This document shows positions 32,183-42,982 of a DNA stretch of 64,000 bases, piece by piece (position 1 is the stretch's first letter; every line of letters starts with the position of its first letter). The DNA is from Costus lasius (Eukaryota > Streptophyta > Magnoliopsida > Zingiberales > Costaceae), in NCBI GenBank assembly GCA_027563935.2, contig CM050449.1, positions 55,321,949-55,385,948 of the forward strand, read 5' to 3'. Made by a program: the position numbers and the translations under genes. The notes under the pieces were generated by a model, which saw nothing but the letters and a program-made list of their open reading frames with translations, searched no databases and had not been told where the DNA came from.

Positions 32183-33518
32183 ATGTTTACAAACAATAGC
32201 GGATTGTCACTGCGATCCCTTCTTGAGAAGGATAAGTTAGTTGGATCCAACTTCATGGACTAGCATCGGAACTTGAGGTTAGCACTCAAGCTCGAGAAGA
32301 AGTTGTATGTCCTTGAGTAGCCTCTTCCTGCGGCTCCTACGCCTAATGCCCGAACAGCAGACATGGATGCTTTTAGAAAGCATCAGGATAAGTCTTTGAA
32401 AGTAGCATGTCTCATGCTAGCCACTATGGCACTTGAGCTTCAGGTGCAATATGAGGAGCAGATTGTTTTTCAGATGATTACTCATTTGAAACAGATGTTC
32501 GAGGCTCAGGCTAGAACTGAGAGATATGACACTGCCAAAGCATTCTTTCGATGCAAGTTGTCTGAGGGTGCACTAGTGGGACCCATGTGCTCAAGATGAT
32601 TGGGCATATGGATCATCTCAGGAGACTGGGGCACACTATAGACAACAAGCTAGTTATGGATCTTATTCAACAGTCTCTGCCACTTAGCTTCAGTCCGTTT
32701 ATCATAAATTTTAACATGAATCGGATTAAGTGCACTAGAGAGGAACTACTGAATATGCTCCAAACGACCGAGCAAGAGATGGGAAAGACTAAGCCCAATC
32801 CTGTTCTTTTGGTCCATGTGACCAAGAAGATGAAGAAAAAGGGTAAGGCACGTGCTAAGGGCAATGCCAAATGTCCAACCAAAGCACTGAAGAAAAAGGC
32901 CAGGAAATCAACTTTTATACTTCTATGTCATGGGTATTGGATACCGCATGTAGAGCTCATATTTGTACAAATATGCAGGGGCTCAAGAAAAGCAGATCAG
33001 CGTGGCCTGGAGAGATTGACCTACGGGATGGAAACGGGGCACAGGTTGCTACTGTTACTGTAGGAGTTTTGACTCTCTCCTTGCCTTTTGGACTTTAGTT
33101 AGAGTTAGATCATTGCTATTATGTACCTTCACTTATTAAAAATATTGTATCCATTCCTGTCTTAGCAAAGAAAGGATTTAAGTTTGAAATAAAAGAGAAC
33201 TCTTATTTTTTTTCATTTGCAAATATGTTTTATGGGAAGGGTACTTTATGCAATGATTTATATGTTTTGGACATGGATAGCTCTATTTGTAACATAAATA
33301 GTAAGAGGATCAAACTGAGTGGTTCAGTTGGCGCTTTCCTCTAGCATTGTCGATTAGCCCATATAAACAAGAATTGCATTCAACAACTCCATGCAAATGG
33401 GTTGTTAAATTCAAGTTCCTTAGAGGAATTTGATACATGTGAACCTTGTTTATTAGGGAAAATAACAAAAGCACCCTTCACTAAGACTAGTGAGAGGGTA
33501 GGAGGTTTATTGGATCTC
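32183..33518 (+). pseudogene. Outer Angela element: broken gag, protease and integrase start
   Basis: The ATG at 32183 begins a Gag like that of the younger element (GLSLRSLLEKDKLVG). Premature stops come early, a frameshift lies near 32590, and Gag resumes at 32587-32900. A deletion of roughly 115 bp removes the zinc-knuckle region, so Lys-rich Gag sequence runs directly into the protease (SMSWVLDTACRAHI, near 32925). Pre-integrase zinc residues (CEPCLLGK) are near 33440. The frame is cut at 33523 by the younger element and resumes at 42983. Not functional. Confidence 0.9.
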
Positions 33519-33523
33519 ATACA

Positions 33524-35452
33524 TGTTGGGAAACCCCGGGGACATTTTATAATTTTTCAGAGTCGTAGACATACATACATACATTGCACAGCGGAAGAAT
33601 GTCCCCGAAACAGGCTGGTCCCAAAAACCCAGTGAAGATCGCAAGCAAGAGAGTCGACACGATGAGTTAGGAAATACCTTAAGAGCGGTTTGGAGTGATG
33701 CCGATGTAGGCGCCCAAGTGTGCGCCCTCTGCAGTCTCACACACACGGATCTCTTGAGTCCTCTTCTTCCACGCCCAGTGCTAGCCTCGGGAAGAAGATC
33801 CAAGCCTTAGGGAGATGTTCGACTTCACTTACGCCACCAAGAGGAAAGGATGCGCCAAGAGAAGAAGGAAACAAGTCAAGCCGCCAAGCACCAAAGCTCC
33901 TTGCGCCAAGAGGAAAGGAGGGAGAAGCTTGCGGCTATGGAAGAAGGAAGATGCGCCCTTGCTCCTAGCTCTCGCCCCTCTTCTTGTGTTCACGCCTCAA
34001 AGGATTAATCATCATAAGAGGGGGCGGCTAGGGTCACATATATATAGGGCAAGAGGCGGTTAAGGGAAGGGCCATGATCATGACAAGTGTAGGGCTAGGA
34101 TGAGGAGGTTCGAGACAAGGAAAGTCTCCAAGACTTTACCATAAACTCCATTCAACCTATCCATAATTGCTCAAGTACCATATCAACCCAAGACATGCCT
34201 TAGAGGCATTCATACCATCAAGGGAGAAGGGCTAGGCGCCAATTGCTTCCTTAATGAAGCAATTTTGCCACCCAAACCCCATTATACCCCTTAGGCGCCA
34301 ATGAGGTTGGGCTTCTCCCCATTATACCCTTTTAGCCTCTTATCTCTTCATGAGAACTTGTTATTGAGCCTCATTGGATAATGAGCTAGCCCAAACTCCA
34401 TTACATGAGTTGATTAAGCACTTGGATCCAATCCAATGCAACCCTAATCCAAATGTGACCAACCATGGTCAAATACGGGTCAACCTGCCAAAAATGAAGT
34501 TTGGCTCCAATAACATTCTTCCATCTCATCAGGCCCATTGGCGCTGATGAAATCTCCCAATTAGATCCGAGTTATCCAATAACTCGATCATAAGGCTTCC
34601 CGATCAATACGAGAACTCAAGTATCAAGGTGTGCGACCCTGTAGGTTCCTCTGACGCTGGCAGTGCTGACCAAAGGTCATCACAAGCAGTGAGTGGCACC
34701 TAGCAGTGCATCGCTGCTACCCAGGTCATTGGAATGGATATCGACATCGACATCCCCATCATCGCAACTAGGTACAGATGCATTACAGTCTCTTTGCCGA
34801 ACTGATATCCGATTGGACAAGTGTGTCACCACTTGTTTTCACCCAATCACATGGCTATGACTAAAACAGGTTCTCACCTGGGTATGGCCATACACTCTCA
34901 GTCATAGAACCATAGAGGAGCTCCATGGATATCATACTTCCCTAAGGAAGGGGCAAATCCTCTGTCTGTCCATTGACCTTCTCATATGGGTCGTGACATG
35001 CTCAATGACAACCGTTATGACCTTCCAACTACGGCGAGGTGTTAGGTTGTATCAAAGCAAGTCCCTAACCATATAGAATGATCAATGACCTCAAGTCAAG
35101 GGATCAATGCATCTCCTATCACTTGTGAGGATAACTCATGACACCAAGTCATAGCCTCACAGCGGGTCTATCCAGTATATCCTCCAATGATATACCCATG
35201 TGTCTGCGTCCTAATCAGCCCACATACCAGTCTCACAAGTACCATAGCTGTCCCATATCCACTAAAGTACATCGACTGGGGACTATAGTTCGAGCACAGA
35301 TCCAATCTGTCTCCAGGGACATTATTATGTTAGTACATATGCGCAGATGTAAACAAACATAGATAACGACAATGCCAGAATGATATATAAATATCAAAGT
35401 CAAGTAGTACATAAGTGGACCAAAACTAGGTCCTAGGGCATATACACCAACA
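33524..35452 (-). repeat. 3' LTR of the inner Angela element
   Basis: 1929 bp, starting TGTTGG at 35452 and ending CCCAACA at 33524 on the minus strand. A TATATATA promoter box lies near 34039-34047. Just upstream the purine tract reads AGTGTGAGA, where the older element has AGTGGGAGA. Confidence 0.95.
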
Positions 35453-35473
35453 ATCTCACACTTGCACTAAGAC

Positions 35474-36811
35474 CTATAAGTTGAGGGATCTCAACCCCAT
35501 ATCTCTAGCGTGACCATCATGCTTCTGCTGCGGCAAAGCCTTGGTCAATGGGTATGCCAGATTGTTCTCTGTGTCAACTCTGCTAATCTTGACATCACCT
35601 CTGTCAATGATCTCTCTGATCAGGTGAAATCTTCTGAGTATGTGTTTGGATCTTTGATGAGACCGTGGTTCCTTTGCGTGTGCAATTGCTCCATTGTTGT
35701 CACAGTAGAGTTCAATGGGATCCATTGCACTAGGGACCACCTGAAGATCACATAAGAACTTCCTTATCCAAACGGCTTCCTTGGCTGCCTCAGAAGCGGC
35801 CACATACTCAGCCTCGGTTGTAGAATCTGCTATGGTGGATTGCTTGAAGCTCTTCCAGCATACAGCGCCTCCATTTATCTTGAACACATAGCCGGCCTGC
35901 GATCTAAAGTCGTTAGGGTCAGACTGGAACGATGCATCAGTATAGCCCTGCATACTGAGCTCTTCCTGTCCCCCATAGACCAAGAATAAATCGTTAGTTC
36001 TTCTCAGATACTTTAGGATGTTCTTTACAGCCACCCAGTGCTGCAGACCTGGATTGGATTGGTATCGGCTGGTTATGCTTACAGCATATGCCACATCTGG
36101 TCTAGTACACAACATTGCATACATGATCGATCCTACCGTCGAAGCATAAGGAATTCGACTCATGTCATCCCTCTCAGCCTGTGTTGTAGGACACTGGCTC
36201 TTTGAGAGAGTAAGGCCATGTCTTACTGGAAGGTATCCTTTCTTGCATTGCTCCAAGTTGAACCTCTCCAGGACCTTATCAATGTAGGTACTCTGACTAA
36301 GGGCCAGGAGCCTCTTGGATCTATCCCGGTAGATCCTTACGTCTAGAATATAGGCGGCCTCCCCTAAGTCTTTCATCTCGAAACACTTTCCCAACCATAT
36401 CTTCACAGCTTGAAGACTAGGGATGTCATTTCCGATGAGCAGTATGTCATCAACATACAAGACCAGAAAAAACACCAAGCTCCCACTGAATTTTCTGTAT
36501 ACACAGGCGTCATCTTCACTTTTGATAAAGCCATAATATCTCACGGCTTCATCAAATCGAAGATTCCAACTTCGAGATGCTTGGTTTAATCCATAAATGG
36601 ATCTCTTTAGCCTGCAGACCTTATTAGCCTCTGCAGGATGGATGAAGCCATCAGGTTGTGACATATACACATCCTCAGTTAGCTTCCCGTTAAGGAACGC
36701 TGTCTTCACATCCATCTGCCATATCTCATAGTCATAATATGCAGCTATAGCAAGCAGAATCCGAATGGATTTGATCATGGCAACTGGCGAGAAGGTTTCA
36801 TCATAGTCCAC
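35474..36811 (-). pseudogene. Inner Angela element: reverse transcriptase and RNase H
   Basis: 445 codons, continuous with the upstream frame except for a stop (CAA to TAA against the older element) a few codons before the first Met counted here. Reverse transcriptase motifs include DVKTAFLNG (34-42) and the catalytic YVDD (119-122). RNase H residues include D292 in YTDAS, E333 in TTEAEY and D371 in YCDNNGA. The last conserved motif, NLAD..LTK in the older copy, reads NLAYPLTK, so the final acidic residue is lost. It ends MGLRSLNL just before the 3' LTR, the usual copia order. Probably inactive because of the stop and the RNase H change. Confidence 0.93.
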
Positions 36812-36820
36812 CCCGTGGAC

Positions 36821-37585
36821 TTATTTAAATCCTTTAGCCACTAGTCTGCCCTTATAGGTAACTATATTGCCATCCATGTTTGTCTTCCTTTTGAAGATCC
36901 ATTTACACCCTATGGGTTTTACCCCATCAGGCAGCTCAACCAAATCCCAGACTGGGTTAGCCGACATGGAATCCATCTCGGATCGCATGGAGTCAAGCCA
37001 TCTCTCGGAGTCCGGTCCACTGACCGCCTCATCATAGGTTCTGGGTTCATCCTCATTGATGAAGATCCCATCGTGTTGGGTCGGCAGCGACCCGTACCTT
37101 TCAGGTGCACGATGAATTCTCCCAGACCTACGCGGGACCTGTGTCTGAGCCTCAGGTTGGCTAGCAACCGGTGCAGGTGGCTCAGATTCCATCTCTTTGT
37201 CTTGTGCTTGCACTTGGACCTCATCCAAGTCAAACTTCCTCCCACTAACTTCTTTCATGAGAAATTCTTTCTCTAGAAAGACAGCACCCCGAGCAACAAA
37301 AACTTTGTTCTCGGTTGGGACATAGAAGTAGTATTCTTTAGTTTCCTTAGGATACCCCACAAACACACATTTATCAGATCTAGGTTCTAGCTTGCTAGAA
37401 TCCTGACGTTTGACATAAGCCTCACATCCCCAGATCTTGATAAAAGTGAGATTAGGGCGTCTCCCACTCCACATCTCGTATGGTATTTTGGAGACACTCT
37501 TAGATGGAACATTATTCAGTATCAGAGAAGCTGTTTCTAGTGCATGCCCCCCGAATGATGGAGGTAGAGTTGCATGACTCATCAT
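36821..37585 (-). pseudogene. Inner Angela element: integrase C-terminal part and linker to reverse transcriptase
   Basis: 254 codons. It begins after a stop, with MMSHATLPPSFGGHALETAS, part of the integrase core. It then has SKIPYEMWSGRRPNL and the GKT-like CVFVGYPKETKEYYFY module, a Glu/Pro/Gln-rich linker with RRSGRIHRAPERYG, and the reverse transcriptase start (GCKWIFKRK, GRLVAKGFK). It is bounded by two premature stops, both explained by C-to-T or G-to-A changes when compared with the older element at 43320 and 43970. Confidence 0.92.
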
Positions 37586-37639
37586 AGATCAAACCATATC
37601 CAATAAAGTTCGATTTCTCCTTTCAGACACACCATTCCA

Positions 37640-39394
37640 TTAAGGTGTTCCAGGAGGAGTGAGTTGGGATATGATCCCACACTCTCTCAGATAGTCAAAG
37701 AACTCACCGCTCAGGTACTCGCCACCTCGATCTGATCGAAGAGCTTTAATGGATCTTCCAAGCTGGTTCTCTACTTCATTCTTGAACTCCTTGAATTTCT
37801 CAAAGGACTCAGATTTATGTCTCATTAAGTAGACATAGCCATAACTACTGAAGTCATCAGTGAAGGTAATGAAGTAGTTGTACCCTCCTCTGGCTTGTTT
37901 ATTGAAAGGCCCACACACATCAGTATGTATGAGATCTAATAAACCTTCTGCCCTCTCACCAATCTTGGTGAAGGGCGCCTTTGTCATTTTCCCTAATAAA
38001 CAAGGTTCACAAGTATCAAATTCCTCCAAGGAACTTGAATCTAACAATCCATTTGCATGGAGTTGTTGGATGAGATTCTTGTTTATATGGGCTAATCGAC
38101 AGTGCCATAGGAAAGCACCAACTGAACCACTCAGTTTGGTCCTTTTATTACTTATGTTACAAATAGAACTTTCCATATCCAAGATATATAGACCATTGCA
38201 CAAAGTACCCTTCCCATAGAACATATTTGCAAATGAAAAAGAATAAGAGTTCTTATTTATTTCAAATTTAAATCCTTTCTTTGCTAAGCAAGGAATGGAT
38301 ACAATGTTCTTAGTAAGTGAAGGTACACAAAAGCAATTATCTAGTTCTAATTGAAGTCCAGAAGGCAAGGAGAGAGTCAAAACGCCTACAACAACAGCAG
38401 CAACCTGTGCCCCGTTTCCAACGCGTAGGTCAATCTCTCTAGGCCGCACCGATCTACTTTTCTTGAGCCCCTGCATATTTGTATAAATATGAGCTCCACA
38501 TGCGGTATCCAATACCCATGACATAGAAGTAGAAAGATTGACTTTTGTAACATAGATACTTGAGCTAGAAGTTAAGGCCAAGCCTTTCTTCTCCTCATTC
38601 TGAAGCTGCTTGCAGTCCCTTCTCCAGTGACCCTGCTCGCCACAGTGAAAACACCTCTGGTCCTTTGACTTCTTCGCCTTTTTCTTCAGTGCTTTGGTAG
38701 GACCTCTGGCACTGCTCTTAGCACGTGCCTTACCCTTCTTCTTTATCTTCTTGGTCGCAGGGACCAAAAGAACAGAATTGGGTTTGGTCTTACCCATCTC
38801 TCGCTCGGCTGTTTGGAGCATATTCATCAATTCCTCCCGTGTGTACTCAATCCGGTTCATGTTGAAATTAATAATAAACGGACTGAAGCTAGGGGGCAGG
38901 AAATGCAGAATAAGATCCACAACCAGCTCGTTGTCTATGGCATGTCCCAGTCTCCTGAGATGATCCACATTCCCAATGAGTTTGAGAACATGGGGTCTCA
39001 CTGGTGCACCCTCAGACAACTTACACCGAAAGACTGCTTTGGCGGTGTCAAATCTCTCAGTTCTAGCCTGAGCCTCGAACATCTGTTTCAGATGAGTGAT
39101 CATCTGAAAAGCGTTTTGCTCCTCATATTGCACCTGCAGTTCAGGTGCCATGCTGGCTAGCATAAGACATGCAACCTCTAAAGAGTCATCCTGATGCTTT
39201 CTATAAGCATCTCTGTCTGCCGTTCGGGCATTAGGCGGAGGAGCCGCAGGAAGAGACTGTTCAAGGACATACAGCTTCTTCTCGAGCTTGAGGACTATCC
39301 TCCAGTTCCGATTCCAGTCCATAAAGTTAGTTCCAACTAACTTATCCTTGTCAAGGAGTGATCGCAGTGATAATCCGCCAGTGTTCATAGCCAT
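37640..39394 (-). pseudogene. Inner Angela element: Gag, protease and integrase N-terminal part
   Basis: 584 codons from an ATG at 39394. Gag begins GLSLRSLLDKDKLVG. A Lys/Arg-rich tract (213-246) leads to the CCHC zinc knuckle CFHCGEQGHWRRDC (248-261), which binds RNA. The protease active site is DTAC at 296-299. The integrase zinc domain has H431, H436, C462 and C465, and the catalytic core starts with D492 (HTDVCGP) and D555 (RSDRGGEY). A premature stop (TAA at 37639-37637, where the older copy has CAA) ends the frame before the third catalytic acid. Gag itself looks intact and could still package RNA if expressed. Confidence 0.95.
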
Positions 39395-41030
39395 TGTTCT
39401 ACAACACCCAAGAAGAACAGATTAGTACTACTTCGAATCATTTAAACTGGACTTGTTTTAAATGATTTCTACTCTCACTATTTTAAATTCGCATTGACAA
39501 CCCACAAAGTCAATCGGGAAGTTTAAGACTTCCTAGTGAGATGGGATCCTTATTTCACATGAGGCTTCGCGTCCCACGAGGGTGGGATGAGATGCACAAA
39601 GTAACTCATGTTTTCTAAGGTGGGCGCGCCGGCCGGTTGCTCCAAGCAACTCCCCTTGTTGAGACAGTCTGGGCATTTCATGTCCAGCGAGGGCTGGATA
39701 CAACATGAAACCCTTACCTCTCAACGATGCCTCTAGACTTTCACCATGTGCCCAGCACATGTGAACTTCTAGTCAAGTCCATTCCTAACCGTTATGCCCA
39801 GGGCCAACGAGTTTCCTTGTGAAGGCACGCCCAGGTTAAAACTGGACTGGGGAAACCATTGTCACCACACACTTCCTAAAGATAAGTGGGTGTGTCCCAC
39901 GAGGGTGGGAACCAGTTCACAACTCCACTGATCGATAGCTTAGTGAGGGCTACGCGTTAGAAGGCTACTAGACTTGATATTTTATTATGAGGGTTTTTAA
40001 GGTCTCATCAGTTTTATCTTATGTCTAACAATACAGGCATGCAATCCTATAGTGATAACATAACGATAAAACATTACAGGCATGCTTTTAGTAGATAAGG
40101 AAAGCAGTAAAAGATGATGTGATCAAAGCCCTTTCAAGACATTGAACCAACCCATGCCAAAAGGAGGTTCAACTCTTGACATAGGACTCAAGCCCCTAAG
40201 ATAGACCTATCCTAGCCGCCCTCTATCTTGGTCTTCAAGGTTGGCTCCAAGGTCCTTCTCACATGGTTTAGCTCTCAAACCTTGAGGGTGGACCCCAAGG
40301 ATTCGGCCAATGCCATGGTCTTCCTCCAATGAGGATGCGCCACAATGCAAGAAGCCAAGTTAGCTAGCTCTCAAACCCAAGGGTTCGGCCATGCCTAACT
40401 TGCGCCACTAAGCAGGCTTGCGCCTCTTTCTTTGATGCTTGTTGCGCCACCATCCAAGGTATGCATGCGCCAAGTTCCAAGTACATGCGCCACCCTAATC
40501 TTCTTCTTAGTTAAAAGCAAAAAGAAAAACGGCACGCAGGCCTCACGAGGATACATCACAGGCACGCAAAGGGGGGCTTGACTAATGATGACAACATCAT
40601 GCACAATCAAGGTATTTGCTCATGCAATTCTACATGCTCATGAAAAATATAAAATCTGAAATTTTACTTTTTCATAAAACTAGTCTCCTTTTCTCATCTT
40701 CTTCTCACAAATCTTTTGGTTAATTACGATTTATTTTTCATGATGATTTCAGAGATCTTTTCGGCTGGCAATTTTGTCAGATCAAGAGACTTGGCCAGTC
40801 CGAAGACACAATGCCCGTCCTACTTGACAAAATTACGTGCGCCTTTAATCTTTAAATCAGATAAGAAAAATAGTCCAAAAATCCAAAAGAGATTGAGAGG
40901 ATGATAGAAACAAGAAACCCTAATTTTTCCTACTTAGAAAAATCGTTTGCCATGCATCATGCTATTTACGAAAATAGAGATATGGCATGTGAGCATGAAA
41001 GAAAAGCATAAAACATCGTTCGAGTCTTGC
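39395..41030 (-). other. Untranslated leader of the inner element with three CCTC-loop hairpins
   Basis: About 1.6 kb between primer site and gag, as in BARE/Angela elements. The hairpins, read on the minus strand, are TCCCACCCTCGTGGGA (39910-39895), TCCAGCCCTCGCTGGA (39698-39683) and TCCCACCCTCGTGGGA (39587-39572). GCGCC-containing words recur. Open frames here are short and unsupported. Confidence 0.8.
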
Positions 41031-41047
41031 AAGCCGCTCTGATACCA
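41031..41047 (-). other. Primer-binding site of the inner element (initiator Met tRNA)
   Basis: On the minus strand TGGTATCAGAGCGGCTT follows the 5' LTR end after one base; TGGTATCAGAG is complementary to the initiator Met tRNA. Confidence 0.95.
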
Positions 41048-41048
41048 C

Positions 41049-42977
41049 TGTTGGGAAACCCCGGGGACATTTTACAATTTTTCAGAGTCATAGACATACA
41101 TACATACATTGCACAGCGGAAGAATGTCCCCGAAACAGGCTGGTCCCAAAAACCCAGTGAAGATCGCAAGCAAGAGAGTCGACACGATGAGTTAGGAAAT
41201 ACCTTAAGAGCGGTTTGGAGTGATGCCGATGTAGGCGCCCAAGTGTGCGCCCTCTGCAGTCTCACACACACGGATCTCTTGAGTCCTCTTCTTCCACGCC
41301 CAGTGCTAGCCTCGGGAAGAAGATCCAAGCCTTAGGGAGATGTTCCACTTCACTTGCGCCACCAAGAGGAAAGGATGCGCCAAGAGAAGAAGGAAACAAG
41401 TCAAGCCGCCAAGCACCAAAGCTCCTTGCGCCAAGAGGAAAGGAGGGAGAAGCTTGCGGCTATGGAAGAAGGAAGATGCGCCCTTGCTCCTAGCTCTCGC
41501 CCCTCTTCTTGTGTTCACGCCTCCAAGGATTAATCATCATAAGAGGGGGCGGCTAGGGTCACATATATATAGGGCAAGAGGCGGTTAAGGGAAGGGCCAT
41601 GATCATGACAAGTGTAGGGCTAGGATGAGGAGGTTTGAGATAAGGAAAGTCTCCAAGACTTTACCATAAACTCCATTCAACCTATCCATAATTGCCCAAG
41701 TATCATATCAGCCCAAGACATGCCTTAGAGGCATTCATACCATCAAGGGAGAAGGGCTAGGCGCCAATTGCTTCCTTAATGAAGCAATTTTGCCACCCAA
41801 ACCCCATTATACCCCTTAGGCGCCAATGAGGTTGGGCTTCTCCCCATTATACCCTTTTAGCCTCTTATCTCTTCATGAGAACTTGTTATTGGGCCTCATT
41901 GGATAATGAGCTAGCCCAAACTCCATTACATGGGTTGATTAAGCACTTGGATCCAATCCAATGCAACCCTAATCCAAATGTGACCAACCATGGTCAAATA
42001 CGGGTCAACCTGCCAAAAATGAAGTTTGGCTCCAATAACATTCTTCCATCTCATCAGGCCCATTGGCGCTGATGAAATCTCCCAATTAGATCCGAGTTAT
42101 CCAATAACTCGATCATAAGGCTTCCCGATCAATACGAGAACTCAAGTATCAAGGTGTGCGACCCTGTAGGTTCCTCTGACGCTGGCAGTGCTGACCAAAG
42201 GTCATCACAAGCAGTGAGTGGCACCTAGCAGTGCATCGCTGCTACCCAGGTCATTGGAATGGATATCGACATCGACATCCCCATCATCGCAACTAGGTAC
42301 AGATGCATTACAGTCTCTTTGCCGAACTGATATCCGATTGGACAAGTGTGTCACCACTTGTTTTCACCCAATCACATGGCTATGACTAAAACAGGTTCTC
42401 ACCTGGGTATGGCCATACACTCTCAGTCATAGAACTATAGAGGAGCTCCATGGATATCATACTTCCCTAAGGAAGGGGCAAATCCTCTGTCTGTCCATTG
42501 ACCTTCTCATATGGGTCGTGACATGCTCAATGACAACCGTTATGACCTTCCAACTACGGCGAGGTGTTAGGTTGTATCAAAGCAAGTCCCTAATCATATA
42601 GAATGATCAATGACCTTAAGTCAAGGGATCAATGCATCTCCTGTCACTTGTGAGGATAACTCATGACACCAAGTCATAGCCTCACAGCTGGTCTATCCAG
42701 TATATCCTCCAATGATATACCCATGTGTCTGCGTCCTAACCAGCCCACATACCAGTCTCACAAGTACCATAGCTGTCCCATATCCACTAAAGTACATTGA
42801 CTGGGGACTATAGTTCGAGCACAGATCCAATCTGTCTCCAGGGACATTATTATGTTAGTACATATGCGCAGATGTAAACAAACATAGATAACGACAATGC
42901 TAGAATGATATATAAATATCAAAGTCAAGTAGTACATAAGTGGACCAAAACTAGGTCCTAGGGCATATACACCAACA
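41049..42977 (-). repeat. 5' LTR of the inner Angela element
   Basis: 1929 bp, TGTTGG...CCCAACA on the minus strand, with a TATATATA promoter box near 41563-41573. The same length as the 3' LTR, and about 99% alike by eye. Confidence 0.95.
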
Positions 42978-42982
42978 ATACA

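Larger units (their letters stand above)
33524..42977 (-). mobile_element. Inner, younger Ty1-copia element, Angela-like, structurally complete
   Basis: 9454 bp with two LTRs of 1929 bp, flanked by a perfect target duplication ATACA (33519-33523, 42978-42982) inside the integrase of the outer element, in opposite orientation. The order on the minus strand is 5' LTR, primer site, 1.6-kb leader, gag-protease-integrase, reverse transcriptase-RNase H, 3' LTR. By eye the LTRs differ at about 20 positions, mostly transitions (about 1%), so the insertion is recent. Three premature stops make it non-autonomous. The strand is fixed by primer site, gene order and LTR ends. Confidence 0.96.

Noticed and set aside
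33720..34063. Small frames inside the Angela LTRs (also 41245-41588, 28069-28590, 46650-47344)
   Set aside because: They recur wherever the LTR recurs, are not conserved as protein between LTRs, and have no domain.
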